Assembly: GCA_947034885.2 (NCBI GenBank)
Contig: OX344757.2
Location: 24,422,001-24,486,000 of the forward strand
DNA length: 64,000 bases
Direction of reading: 5' to 3'
DNA from: Thuidium tamariscinum
Lineage: Eukaryota; Streptophyta; Bryopsida; Hypnales; Thuidiaceae
A model generated the notes under the pieces. The model had not been told where the DNA came from. It was given only the letters and a program-made list of their open reading frames with translations, and did no database searches. Numbering within the stretch: position 1 is the stretch's first letter; the number at the start of each line of letters is the position of its first letter. Positions 12,588-23,400 of this stretch are shown in pieces. The translations under genes and the position numbers were made by a program.

Positions 12588-13392
12588 CTAGTTTGAGATG
12601 ATGTAGAAAAAAATTTAGAAAGTTTCATTGTGTAGATTGCAAGATGTTAGTGTTTGAAGTTATAAAAATCCTTTTTTTACCACTGCGAAAATCCGGGTAG
12701 GTGCACTTCAGAAGGCCATATTTGTATGAAAAAATGTTCAAAATGGTTGTTACTCTTTGGATTAATTTTTCAATTGAAGTTGTCTACATTCTTGAAAATT
12801 TTCAAATCATTTGGAATTGTACAACATGTACCAAAAAAATAGTAAGTATAAAGAAGTAGAGAATGATTCAAAATACTAAATTGTTAACAATTTATTTATT
12901 GAATTAAAAAATGCCAATTCCAATGGTTCAAATGTTGTAATAAACAATCTACACCCAAGGTTTTTATTTTTTTCAAAAATATTGAAAATAGAATAAAATA
13001 AAGGACTTCAAAGTTTATTTTAGAGTAGAGAATCCATAACTACCCGCAAACTAAAATTCTTCATAACTTTTGACTCATTAATTCAAATGGAATGATTCAA
13101 ATATTTCTTGGTATATATAGATCTATGAAACCAATTTCAAATTTAGGTTTCCAAAAAAGTGATTTTTTTATCTGTCTGAATTGCCCAAGTTAAGAAACAA
13201 ACAACATATTATGCAATAGCTTTTCAACCATGTAGTCAAAAGTCATGAAAATTATTGGGATTTAAAAATACTCCTTGTCTACATCTTCTATTAAAGTTTG
13301 ATTTCAAAACATGAAAATCTCTAGTCACACGTACCTACCCAAAATTGCTATGTTGCCAAAAAAAACATATTGGTCCTTTAGGGGTTAAGACT
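12588..13392 (+). repeat. R1 dispersed repeat, copy a
   Basis: This ~800-bp stretch aligns along its length with 55726-56532 (shared phrases ACTTCAGAAGGCCA, CAAAATGGTTGTTACTCTTT, ACACGTACCTACCCAAAA) and ends with the same CCTTTAGGGGTTAAG. It is a non-coding dispersed element. Confidence 0.75.
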
Positions 13393-13740
13393 CTATACAG
13401 AGTGTCCAAGGCATGATCTTGATGCATTGTGAACCTCACTTATACTGTTTACATCATTCTTGATTTTCATTACTACTCCTATCTGGGAACACTAATAGAA
13501 ACCTAAGGTAGTTCAACTTTGATTAAGCTTTAAAAAATCACCGTGATTCAGAAAAATATGCTAAAAATTCATACTCAATCTTCCTCAATTTCTCCTTCTT
13601 TGGAATATTTTTACAAAATCTCAGTCACCACCTTTTCCTGATAGAGAACATTCTTACCTTAGATGGTCAAGCCTCCTCCCTTAGCAAATTTGGGGCATTG
13701 AGATTGCAAATGTGAATTCAGAATTTGCAAAGCATTTCAT
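13393..13740. other. Spacer before exon-like region
   Basis: No supported feature. Confidence 0.35.
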
Positions 13741-15298
13741 GCGTGGAAAATAAAAAATTTCAGTGTTTCCCGAGTGACGGAGCGAGGGGGTCGATTTACC
13801 CCGGCCCTGTCACAGAAGGGTTATCATGAAAACCCTAATCGCTCCTTCAGTGCCCTGTTGCGGGAGGTGGTTAGCGGTCATTTCTCTTACTACAGTAGTA
13901 GTGTGGGAGTCACCTGCCGGCGAACGAATTGCGGCAACTGCTTCATCAGGATGAAATGCATTGTACCTGGAAGACTCAGACTTGTTCAACATTTCCGACG
14001 TTCAAAACTTCCAAGCAGGTGCTTCACTACCACTGATCTTCGCCTTCAATTCCTCCGCTGTTGGCATTAATTGAGAAAGAGAACACAGCGAGGAAGGATT
14101 CGAAGAAGACGGGAAATGCCTTGCAGAAGATGCTGACTGTGTGCTAAGTAGTGGACGTGTTTTCCAGACAAGCGCCTTGTGAAAATCTTAGTGCCATCTG
14201 CGCTGAGGAGAACTCGCTGGTATGGCTTCGTGACAGCTCGATACTGGGAACAATGGATGCTCGGATGTAGGGGGAGAATAAGTAGCCAACGCAGTCAGTG
14301 AATCTGTGGGAAATTTACTGAGCCATGAAAAAGGTACGTCAATTGGGCTTTTGCAATAGCGTTTGCAGTGTGATTGTCAGAGACATTCAGCTTCGCTTCA
14401 CCTTTACTGTGCAGGCAGACACTTCTTGGGTTGCTGAGAGTGGAGGTACTTGAGTCACTCCAGCGTGGCTCCATAATGACTTGTGCATTTTCTCCATTTT
14501 GTCTTACAGTGCGTTTGGGAATCTGGAGAAACGTTATTCCAAATTCCGCAAGTTCTTGATTGCTGTCATAGATTCCGAACTTTGACTGACGAACTTGGTT
14601 GCGGCAGGCGGCAGTGGAGCGGGATATGTCGCTTCTTCTTCTGCAGTGCGATGTGCTCTTCGTGAAGGTACGTGACTTGGAAGAATTTTTCGGTCTCTTC
14701 AATGACAGCACCGTCCTCTTCATAGCGATGTGTGTCTGAAATTCGACTTCAGCTCATGAAGCGGAACAGTCGGAAGAGAATTTCAGACCTCAATGTGAGT
14801 TCGGCAATGTCCATGGTCATTGTCATGTTCACGAGTAGATAGCAATGTACATTTCAGGGTAATGAGCTCCCGTGGTCTCATTCTGTACCTCAGTGACCGT
14901 AGTAATTGGTTGTGTTCTGCACTCCAGCGGTTTCAAAAGGTGAGAGCAGTCATTGGTGCTCACCATGTCATCTTTTGTTTTCTAGTTCCCCTCCTTTCGT
15001 TTTCCCAATTTGTTTGTGTTGTTTTCCACTTGTGGATCACTATCAAGGAGCTTGTAAAAACGTGGACATGACTTTCTTGTTCTCATCACGTGCACTGTAT
15101 CGTATATGCAGGTCAATAAGAACATGACCTGGAAAGCGTGTGGAATAGAATGCTACGTGAATGTGCTTCATTCAGTCTTTAGGTATGATCGTTTCTGTTC
15201 ATCAGGCGGAGAGAATGCTGCAGCAAGAAAGTGATTTGTACCAAAGAGTTGGGATGCAAGCTCTGAACTTCCCATATAAATATAAGCTTTCAATTGAA
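13741..15298 (+). other. Unidentified multi-exon gene or gene relic
   Basis: GC-richer than its surroundings. An AAACCCTAA telo-box lies at its 5' end (about 13830). Several pieces have strong splice borders and consistent phase: 14608-14667 (AAVERDMSLLLLQCDVLFVK, donor GTACGT), 14753-14794 (LMKRNSRKRISDLN, donor GTGAGT) and 15112-15182 (starts VNKNMTWKACGIECY). An upstream piece near 14512-14580 reads FGNLEKRYSKFRKFLIAVID. The text suggests a charged, helical protein. I could not build one uninterrupted model and do not recognise the family. A 142-residue minus-strand frame (14295-14723) overlaps; I consider it a shadow. Confidence 0.35.
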
Positions 15299-15868
15299 GT
15301 AGATTAATGTTCTGCTTCCACATGTTACACTAGTGCTTGTCTCAGTAGTTCTTCACATGCTCGAGCAAACACAATTTGTAATCTTTGCGAAGTGGCGAAT
15401 TACACAAATTAGCTGTTACATTACTGCTCGGAAGGAAGAGAGGGACGCCACTGACTGTGGACAATCGGCATGTGGGAGGGACCGTAGCTACAGACGTGTT
15501 CGTTGAATCCACTGGTGTCGGACACACAGATGAAAATCGTGTCAGAAGGGCATTGGTAATCTGATCAACGACCGCTTCCACCGTTCCCCTTTTGCAGACG
15601 CCGGGCTGCCCAACTGCATCATTTCCGTAACACTGTTCATAGATCGTGAACAGTGTGTGCACCTTCGGTCAGCAACACTAGTCGCAGCCCGCTTTCTCCG
15701 ACGGTGCCCGGCCCGACATTTAAGGGTTAATGTGTTCGGGTTTTCAGGATTGGAGGTAGTAGCAGATTTTTTTTGGTCCACAGGTTCAATTCTGAGGTCC
15801 ATTCCGGCGTTGTTCTTTGTGATGTTCTTCTTTGTAACAGTTAGTGTGAATTGATTTCTGTAATGCAG
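15299..15868. other. GC-rich junction segment upstream of copy 2
   Basis: Frames without ATG exist on both strands (15342-15802). The segment would supply the new promoter or 5' exons of copy 2. I see no convincing exon that would replace the lost transit peptide. Confidence 0.3.
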
Positions 15869-18800
15869 GCAGATAGTGATGGGACTGCCACCTCAATTGG
15901 TGTCGTGGGATTTAGATTGTAGACAACAATTGCAGTGCAGGAGAGAACAGAGAAGCTTTTTGTTGGTGCGTGGACTAGGTGGTGCACAGGTGAGTGAATT
16001 AAGCGGTTGGATGACTTGTGACATGGGTTGGACTACTGTGGTCATGCTGACCACAAATGTGTCGAAATATGAGGTCTCCTTTACAGCAATGTTTGATAAA
16101 GAGGTTGTCACATTTTTCCAAACGTAACCGGATATGAACATGGTTCACCGAACCCTAAACCCCGGTATTGATGGGAAGAGCGCTTTGAATGGTACGAAGT
16201 TGCTTATGAACAGAGTGTTGACGTTTGTGTACCCAGGATATCTGTGCAATCTCAGTCTTCAGGTCTCCATGGCCTATCTACCGTTCTTTATCCCTGCCCT
16301 TGTCCTCCCACATACGAGGCAGTGGACCAATCCGGTGTTCACCATTTTCATCAGTTTGGAAGAGATCACCTTCGAATTCCAATGCTTCAGGTATGTATCA
16401 TATGCCCATCGCCACAGAAAGAGTTTGCCTCTCCTGGTGAGAATGTGACTGACATGGATAAAGCATGTTGCGGTGGATTCAGGTGAACTACAGTCGGTTG
16501 AAGAACTTTGGAAAGAGTACTTTGCAGATCCTACGCAGTGGTGGGACAACAGAGCTGACAAGGTACGACTAGATAAAAGAAAGCGGATACAATACTCGGC
16601 TCAACAAGTGACGGGACGTTTCTTGCTTGTACAAGTCCATGGGCACTTGTGGGAACTTCGTAAAGCAACAAGTATGAAATTGCGTTGTTGAGTGGAGTGA
16701 ACACTGCTCAGATCATCAACAAATATTCCTGGAATATTGATTGTTAGATGCAAACTGAATATGAGACAGTTTTTTAGGATCTGATCATGGGTTGTGGTTC
16801 CTACAGAGGAATCCTAGATCACCTGACTTTAGGCATAAGGTGGCAAGGAAAGCACTTTGGATATATGGCTGGTCAACTCCATCATGGGTGAAGGCAATGC
16901 TCAAGTTGACAACTGAAGGGAGAATGCAACCTCCTGTTGATTATCGCTCCAAAGATTCTCAAGACACAACACAAGGAGACAGGTAACTTTAGGAATTGAG
17001 TTGGCTACCTTGTCTAGTGACTAGAGTAGGTGCATCTAGAAATATGTGATTTTGGGTGAGTTCAAGGATTTTTGTGTGTGCAATATGCTCTGTTCTTCCT
17101 TTTGGTTATTGGATGCACTTGAAGTGGAATGATTTGCAATGAATTGCTGTGTATGTGAGAGATATTAAGAATTCAAATGGATGGATGCAAATTTGTGGAT
17201 GTTGAAATATGTGAGTACTGGGCATTAGTGGTCTTGCACCCTTTCACTGTGTATCAGTGTTCTTCTTTCGAAGGGATTTCTATTGAAGACTCTATTGATG
17301 AATCAGGCTATCTAAGGGCTACAATGGAAGAGGATACATTGTGCCTAGTACTGCAAGAGAGTCGAGGCATATTGTACCGGGTGATGGCGGTGGTATGTCC
17401 TTGAAAACTGCAAGAAGCACGACTGAAGCAATTGGTATTTTGAAGAATGGACTAGAACAAGGCATGGCCATCGAGTCGGACATGTATGTTGAAGTTTTGA
17501 GACGGTGCTTGAAGGAGGAAAACCTTAATGTTAATGTCGCGAAGCAGGTTCACGACTCCATCAATCAGAGTGGAATGGAGCAGGACCGATATGTGGCAAA
17601 CAACCTAATGAGCGTGTATATCAGGTGTGGAGAATTGCAGGATGCACGTGGAGTGTTTGATAAACTTGTGAAGAAGAACGTCTTCAGTTGGAACATCATG
17701 ATCGGAGGTTATGCAAAGCACAATCATGCTGAAAAAGCAATGGAACTTTTCAATCAAATGTGCCAAAAAGGGGTCCAGCCAACTGCATTTACTTTCTCGA
17801 GCATCCTGAAGGCATGTGCCGATCCATCAGCTTTGCAGTCGGGCAAAGAAGTTCATGCGTATGTAAGACATGCTGGGCTTGAATCAGATGTGCGTGTGGG
17901 CACTGCGCTTGTCCACATGTATGGAAAGTGTGGTAGTTTGGTTGATGCTCGGCTAGTTTTTCACCGGATGGAGGATCGTAATGTGATCACGTGGAACGTG
18001 ATGATTGGTGGACTCGCACAGCATGGATGTGGGCACGAAGCATATGAACTACTTCTTCAAATGAAACATGAAGGCCTCGAACCCAATGCATTCACTTATG
18101 CGAGCATTCTTAATCCATGTTCAAGCGCAGGGGCTTTGGAGTGGGTGAAGGAGGTTCACAGGCATGTCCTCAAAGCGGGACTTGAGTCGGATTTGCGTGT
18201 GGGCAACGCGCTTGTCCACATGTATGGAAAGTGTGGTAGTTTGGTTGATGCTCGGCTAGTTTTCGACCGGATGGAGGATCGTAATGTGATCACGTGGAAC
18301 GTGATGATTGGTGGACTCGCACAGCATGGGTGTGGGCACGAAGCATATGGACTGCTTCTCCAAATGAAACAAGAAGGCCTCGAGCCCAATGCATTCACTT
18401 ATGCGAGCATTCTGAATCCATGTTCAAGCGCAGGGGCTTTGGAGTGGGTGAAGGAGGTTCACGGGCATGTCCTCAAAGCGGGACTTGAGTCGAATTTGCG
18501 TGTGGGCAACGCGCTTGTCCACATGTATGGAGAGTGTGGTAGTTTGGTTGATGCTCGGCTAGTTTTCGACCGGATGGAGGATCGTGATGTGATCACGTGG
18601 AACGTGATGATTGGTGGACTCACACAGCGTGGATGTGGGCACGAAGCATATGAACTACTTCTTCAAATGAAACAAGAAGGCCTCGAACCCAATGCATTCA
18701 CTTATGCGAGCATTCTGAATCCATGTTCAAGCGCAGGGGCTTTGGAGTGGGTGAAGGAGGTTCATAGGCATGTCCTCAAAGCGGGACTTGAGTCGAATTT

Positions 18801-20327
18801 GCGTGTGGGCAACGCGCTTGTCCACATGTATGGAGAGTGTGGTAGTTTGGTTGATGCTCGGCTAGTTTTCGACCGGATGGAGGATCGTGATGTGATCACG
18901 TGGAACGTGATGATTGGTGGACTCGCACAGCATGGGTGTGGGAGTGAAGCATATGAACTGCTTCTCCAAATGAAACAAGAAGGCCTCGAACCCAATGCAC
19001 TCACTTATGTTAGCATTCTGAATCCATGTTCAAGCGCAGGGGCTTTGGAGTGGGTGAAGGAGGTTCACAGGCATGTCCTTGAAGCCGGACTTGAGTCAGA
19101 TATGCGTGTGGGCAGTGCGCTGGTTCATATGTATGGAAAGATTGACAGTGTGGATGATGCCCGGCTAGTTTTCGACCGGATGGAGGATCGTGATGTGATC
19201 ACGTGGAACGTGATGATTGGTGGACTCGCACAGCATGGGTGTGGGCACGAAGCATATGGACTGCTTCTCCAAATGAAACAAGAAGGCCTCGAACCCAATG
19301 CATTCACTTATGCGAGCATTCTGAATCCATGTTCAAGCGCAGGGGCTTTGGAGTGGGTGAAGGAGGTTCACAGGCATGTCCTCAAAGCGGGACTTGAGTC
19401 GGATTTGCGTGTGGGCAACGCGCTTGTCCACATGTATGGAGAGTGTGGTAGTTTGGTTGATGCTCGGCTAGTTTTCGACCGGATGGAGGATCGTGATGTG
19501 ATCACGTGGAACGTGATGATTGGTGGACTTGCACAGCATGGATATGGGCACGAAGCCCTGGAAGTGTTCAACAATATGATTGCAGACGGTGTGGAGCCTA
19601 ATGTGATCTCCTTCGTTGCAGTGTTGTCGGCCTGTAGTCATGCTGGCCTTGTGGATGAGGGCCGTAGACTTTTTCTCGCTATGACACAAGATGATGGCAT
19701 CGAACCTACTGTTGTGCTTTGTAACTGCATGGTGGATGTTCTTGGCCGAGCAGGACATTTGGAGGAAGCAAAGCTCTTGATTGGGAACATGCCAGTGGAA
19801 CCAAATGGTGCAACTTGGGGAGCCTTGCTTGGTGCTTGTAGAACGTACGGCAATGTGGAGTTGGGCAAACTTGCCGCTAATGAGCGTCTCAAGTTGGAAC
19901 CGATGGATGCTTCTGCATACGTGCTTCTCTCGAATATCTATGCTGCAGCTGGCAAGTGGGAGGAGGTGTTGTGGGTGCGCACTATGATGCAGGAGAGAGG
20001 TATACGCAAGGAGCCAGGGCGTAGCTGGATTGAAGTTGATAACAAGGTCCATGACTTCGTTGTTGGGGATACTTCTCACCCAGAAGCGAAGGAGATCTAT
20101 GCGGAGCTGAGGAGATTGAGTGAGACAATTAAGGCCGAAGGCTACATTCCTGATACCCGGCTAGTGTTGCGGAACATTGATGAGGAGGAGAAAGAACTTG
20201 CTCTTTGCTCCCATAGTGAGAAGTTGGCTATTGTTTATGGACTCATGGGGACACCCCCTGGAGAGCCAATTCGGGTGTTCAAGAACCTTCGAGTGTGTTC
20301 AGATTGCCACACAGCAACGAAGTTTAT
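15869..20327 (+). repeat. Inverted duplication, right arm
   Basis: Counterpart of 1-3867. About 12 kb of unrelated DNA separates the arms. The homology begins abruptly at 15869, downstream of an unrelated exon-like region, so this arm probably is the inserted or rearranged, 5'-truncated copy. Homology past 20327 cannot be judged, because the left arm leaves the window. Confidence 0.88.
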
Positions 20328-20421
20328 CTCAAAGGCGACTAGACGAGAGATTGTTGTGAGGGATGCTAATCGCTTTCACCACTTCCAAGATGGCGTGTGT
20401 TCTTGTGGTGATTACTGGTGA
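15869..20421 (+). CDS. OSB-like PDF-motif / PPR-DYW fusion, copy 2 (5' truncated)
   Basis: Inferred exons: 15869-15989 (weak), 16256-16390 (or from 16237), 16483-16562, 16807-16982 and 17307-20421. The PDF motif is split over the third and fourth (WWDNRADK; SPDFRHK). Phase 2 at 16982 joins in frame to the acceptor after GATGAATCAG at 17307; 29 further codons precede the first ATG (17395), exactly as in copy 1. The last exon has 1037 codons: an N-terminal PPR region, six 101-residue PLS modules, E/E+ (RSWIEV) and a canonical DYW cytidine-deaminase domain (HSE, CSDC, ending GDYW, stop TGA). DYW-PPR proteins convert C to U in organelle RNA. Homology to copy 1 stops at 15869, so the transit-peptide exon is missing, and I see no clear replacement. 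Without a targeting peptide the protein may be mislocalised or the copy may rely on a new 5' exon. The long frame is intact and may be expressed from ATG 17395. Confidence 0.75.
17905..19419 (+). repeat. Five tandem 303-bp PLS modules in copy 2
   Basis: Units start at 17905, 18208, 18511, 18814 and 19117; a sixth, starting at 19420, runs into the E domain. Each is 101 codons, one P-L-S triplet (35+35+31 residues). Units 1-4 differ from each other at only a few bases. The start of unit 5 (KIDSVDD instead of KCGSLVD) is different and nearly identical to unit 3 of copy 1. Such uniformity indicates recent expansion or homogenisation by unequal exchange. Confidence 0.93.
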
Positions 20422-23400
20422 CCAAGTTGGCAATCTTGACCAATTGTAGCATATGTTATTGTTTGGAGCTTTCATTGGAATTTGTCATCATCTATGAAGA
20501 TGTTGTGGTGTTGACCATTGATTGAAAACTATTGCATTGGTTGGAAATGACTCTAGGTTCATGTTCATAGAGGTTGTCATCTCTTGCATTTTTTTCACCT
20601 ATTGTTTTTGTGAAGAGTACAAAGGTTGGCAAATTTAGCTATAGAAATGATTGTAGCATTACCATTCACCTTTCATCCTTTTGTTGGCAACATCAAAATT
20701 GAAGGATTCTTTATTGAAAAGACTATTCACATGGAAATATTAATTGATTATTTTGAAGTCCTTCCATCAAAAAGAAGACCATGTAAGCTTTATTTTTTTC
20801 CTATAGTGAGTTCACTTTGGATGCTTCAACTTTTGTGTTTATAATTAGGAAACTTGATTTTTGATCCGTGCGTTGGTGTCAATTTTGGAAGTTAATCTCT
20901 ACAAGATGGAGCACATTCAACAATAGTTGTCAAAAATTGTCATGTTTAAGTGCAAATGTTACGAACAAATACAATTAGAAAAAGGTTCTTTTTTGAAATG
21001 TACTTATATGAAAGGGTACTAGATGCCTACTATGGGAATGTGGAAAATTTCAGCCCATTAGATTGTGTAGATTGCAAGTTTATATATAAAAAAGATTTCT
21101 TTGGACCTTACTCAATAGGGTTAGAAATCTTTAATTTCTCATGGAATGAAATTTTTGCACTACATATAGTTTTTTCACCATTGCCTATCATTTTAGAGTA
21201 CTTATATATGTGCCAAATTTTAGAAACAAATGAGTATTTTTCAGCAATTGTTCAAAGTTGTCCTTTTTGCCCAAGAAACTTCAAGCAATATAACTTTTTA
21301 TTTGGGCATCTAATAGAAAAATATATATGTATTTTGATGAAGTTTATGTATATCTACATCTTGTTTCAAAATTTCACAAACATCCATTTTAAAATGACTT
21401 CTACAATACCAACCTAAACTTCCCATTGTCCCTTTGAGGGACACTCGACCTTTCGGGGTTAATATTGAAGCTAGGTGATTCAAGTGTGTGTCATGTATAT
21501 AAATGTCACTATAAATTCAAGAATAATAAATTGTTTTTGATCTGGAATGTACTTTTACAATAATTTAGGATTGTTTACATGGTACATTTTTTTCATCTAT
21601 TTTTTATTCTTTTATATATGTTTATTGGTTTGAATGGTCTTTAATTTGTTGCAATAGTTGTTCTATTTACACTTCAATTTTGAAGCCATTTGTTGAGTAA
21701 TTATGTATACGTTTTAGGCTTTTCAATTGTGACAAGTGATCCACTTTAGGAATAGTAATTAGTTTGCTATGTCAATAATTTATCCTATTAGTATATGACA
21801 CTAATTTACAAATGACACACTATTTGTAATATAGTTAGATTAGTTTAGAATGAAATCTTTAGTGTGTTCTACTAGTTTTCATAGAATAAAATTAGTGCTT
21901 AGCAAATTTGTAACCTCTACAATTTATCATTGTCGAAGTAGTGTTTAGCAAATTTATAACCTTTAGTATTTTAGTTCTAAAGAAAAATAATAATAAATTT
22001 GCAAATCTATAACCTATTCTATTATTGCAAAAAGACTAATATTGTGCATTTACTAGTTGGATAAATTGATGTAGCTTAAACTAGAGCTAACAATATACTT
22101 GATCCTCTAAAATGACATTGTTTTTGAAGTGAAATGGGCTTCTAAATGAAGTTGCATATATTCACAACTTCTAATGTAGAACTTGTTAAATCAAATGTAT
22201 ACACACCATGTCAAATTTTCAAGATACATTAGGAATGTCTAATTACAAAATGTGTCAATAGAGAGGGTTGAAATCACTAATTACTACTAAAGTTAGAATT
22301 TGCTAAGCAAGAAATATCTATAGATTCCTAAAACTTCAAACAACTAGAGTGTGTCCTTAGAGAATGTGTAGGAATATTGTTTATTACTAAAGTGAGAATT
22401 TACTAGTTGACTAAGAAATAACTCTAAGTTCTTGGAAATTTAAATGATTGTATCATTGTTTGCACAGTAAGAAATCGTTTTGCTTGTGATGCAAATTTTA
22501 GGGCTGATACTTGTTTAAAAATGTTTCAAATTTCAAATATCTCTTAAAAAGATTTCAAAATTGCTTACAACCAAATTTATTGTTAGTTGGGGCCACACTC
22601 TAGTGCTAGCCCTCCACTAAAGATGGGTACTCTTGAATAAGTAACTTAAAGTATCCTTAATCCAACTTGTAATATGTACCCAATAGAGTACACTTTCAGT
22701 AATTGTTCTATTTCAAGGAATCCAATCACAATTTCTATATGTACCCTAAAAATAGTTAATGCACCAATCATTAGTCATCTTATTTACAATGTTTGACAAG
22801 ATCCTATCTCAAGTGTAATCATGCATAGAATCTACTTGAATTTAATCTTATAAGGTGCTTTGAACATTACATTCATTAAAATGGAGGGTGGAGGCTATCT
22901 CAAAATAGTCTTAGGTATTTGAAGGCACAACCCATGAATTGCATGGGCTCTAGTTTAGTTCAAAAATCACTCCATTTATTAATCTAAAGTAGCAATTTCC
23001 AATAAAATGAGAGTCATGCAGATAGTGAATGCCTTCCAATAAATGTTATTATATTTCATATCAAACATTTTATGTGTTCCAAAAACAAAGTATCCATAAA
23101 ATGCAATAGTAAATACACGAAGATGATATTTTAATTGCAGTTGTGATATGAAAACGGCACATGCATCACCGAAGCATGTATTATCCACTAGAAATCAATA
23201 TAATTTATGAGTTGTATTCATGGAAATGAACTATTAACCATTTGAAAAAACAAAATCCAAATGCCCACATTTATGAGAATATAAAATGATGTCTTTCACA
23301 TATACACAAAAGCATATTGTAGACATACAAATGAAAAAATAATTATGCACTATCACATAGACCTAACAACATAGGAAACTTCTCTTCAACCATTGTTGTG

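Noticed and set aside
14295-14723. 142-residue minus-strand ORF
   Set aside because: It overlaps plus-strand blocks with proper splice borders, has no recognised motif and is Ser/Arg-rich as a shadow frame would be.
15869-15989. Alternative frame of the short 5' exon giving ...TTIAV..., similar to a strand of an SSB fold
   Set aside because: Both copies carry TAG in this frame at the same place. The open frame starting MGLPPQLVS fits the next exon as well, so no SSB domain is claimed.
20950-21417. 155-residue ORF
   Set aside because: Composition is dominated by Phe, Tyr, Ile and Lys as expected of AT-rich DNA, and it lies in a stretch resembling a dispersed repeat.
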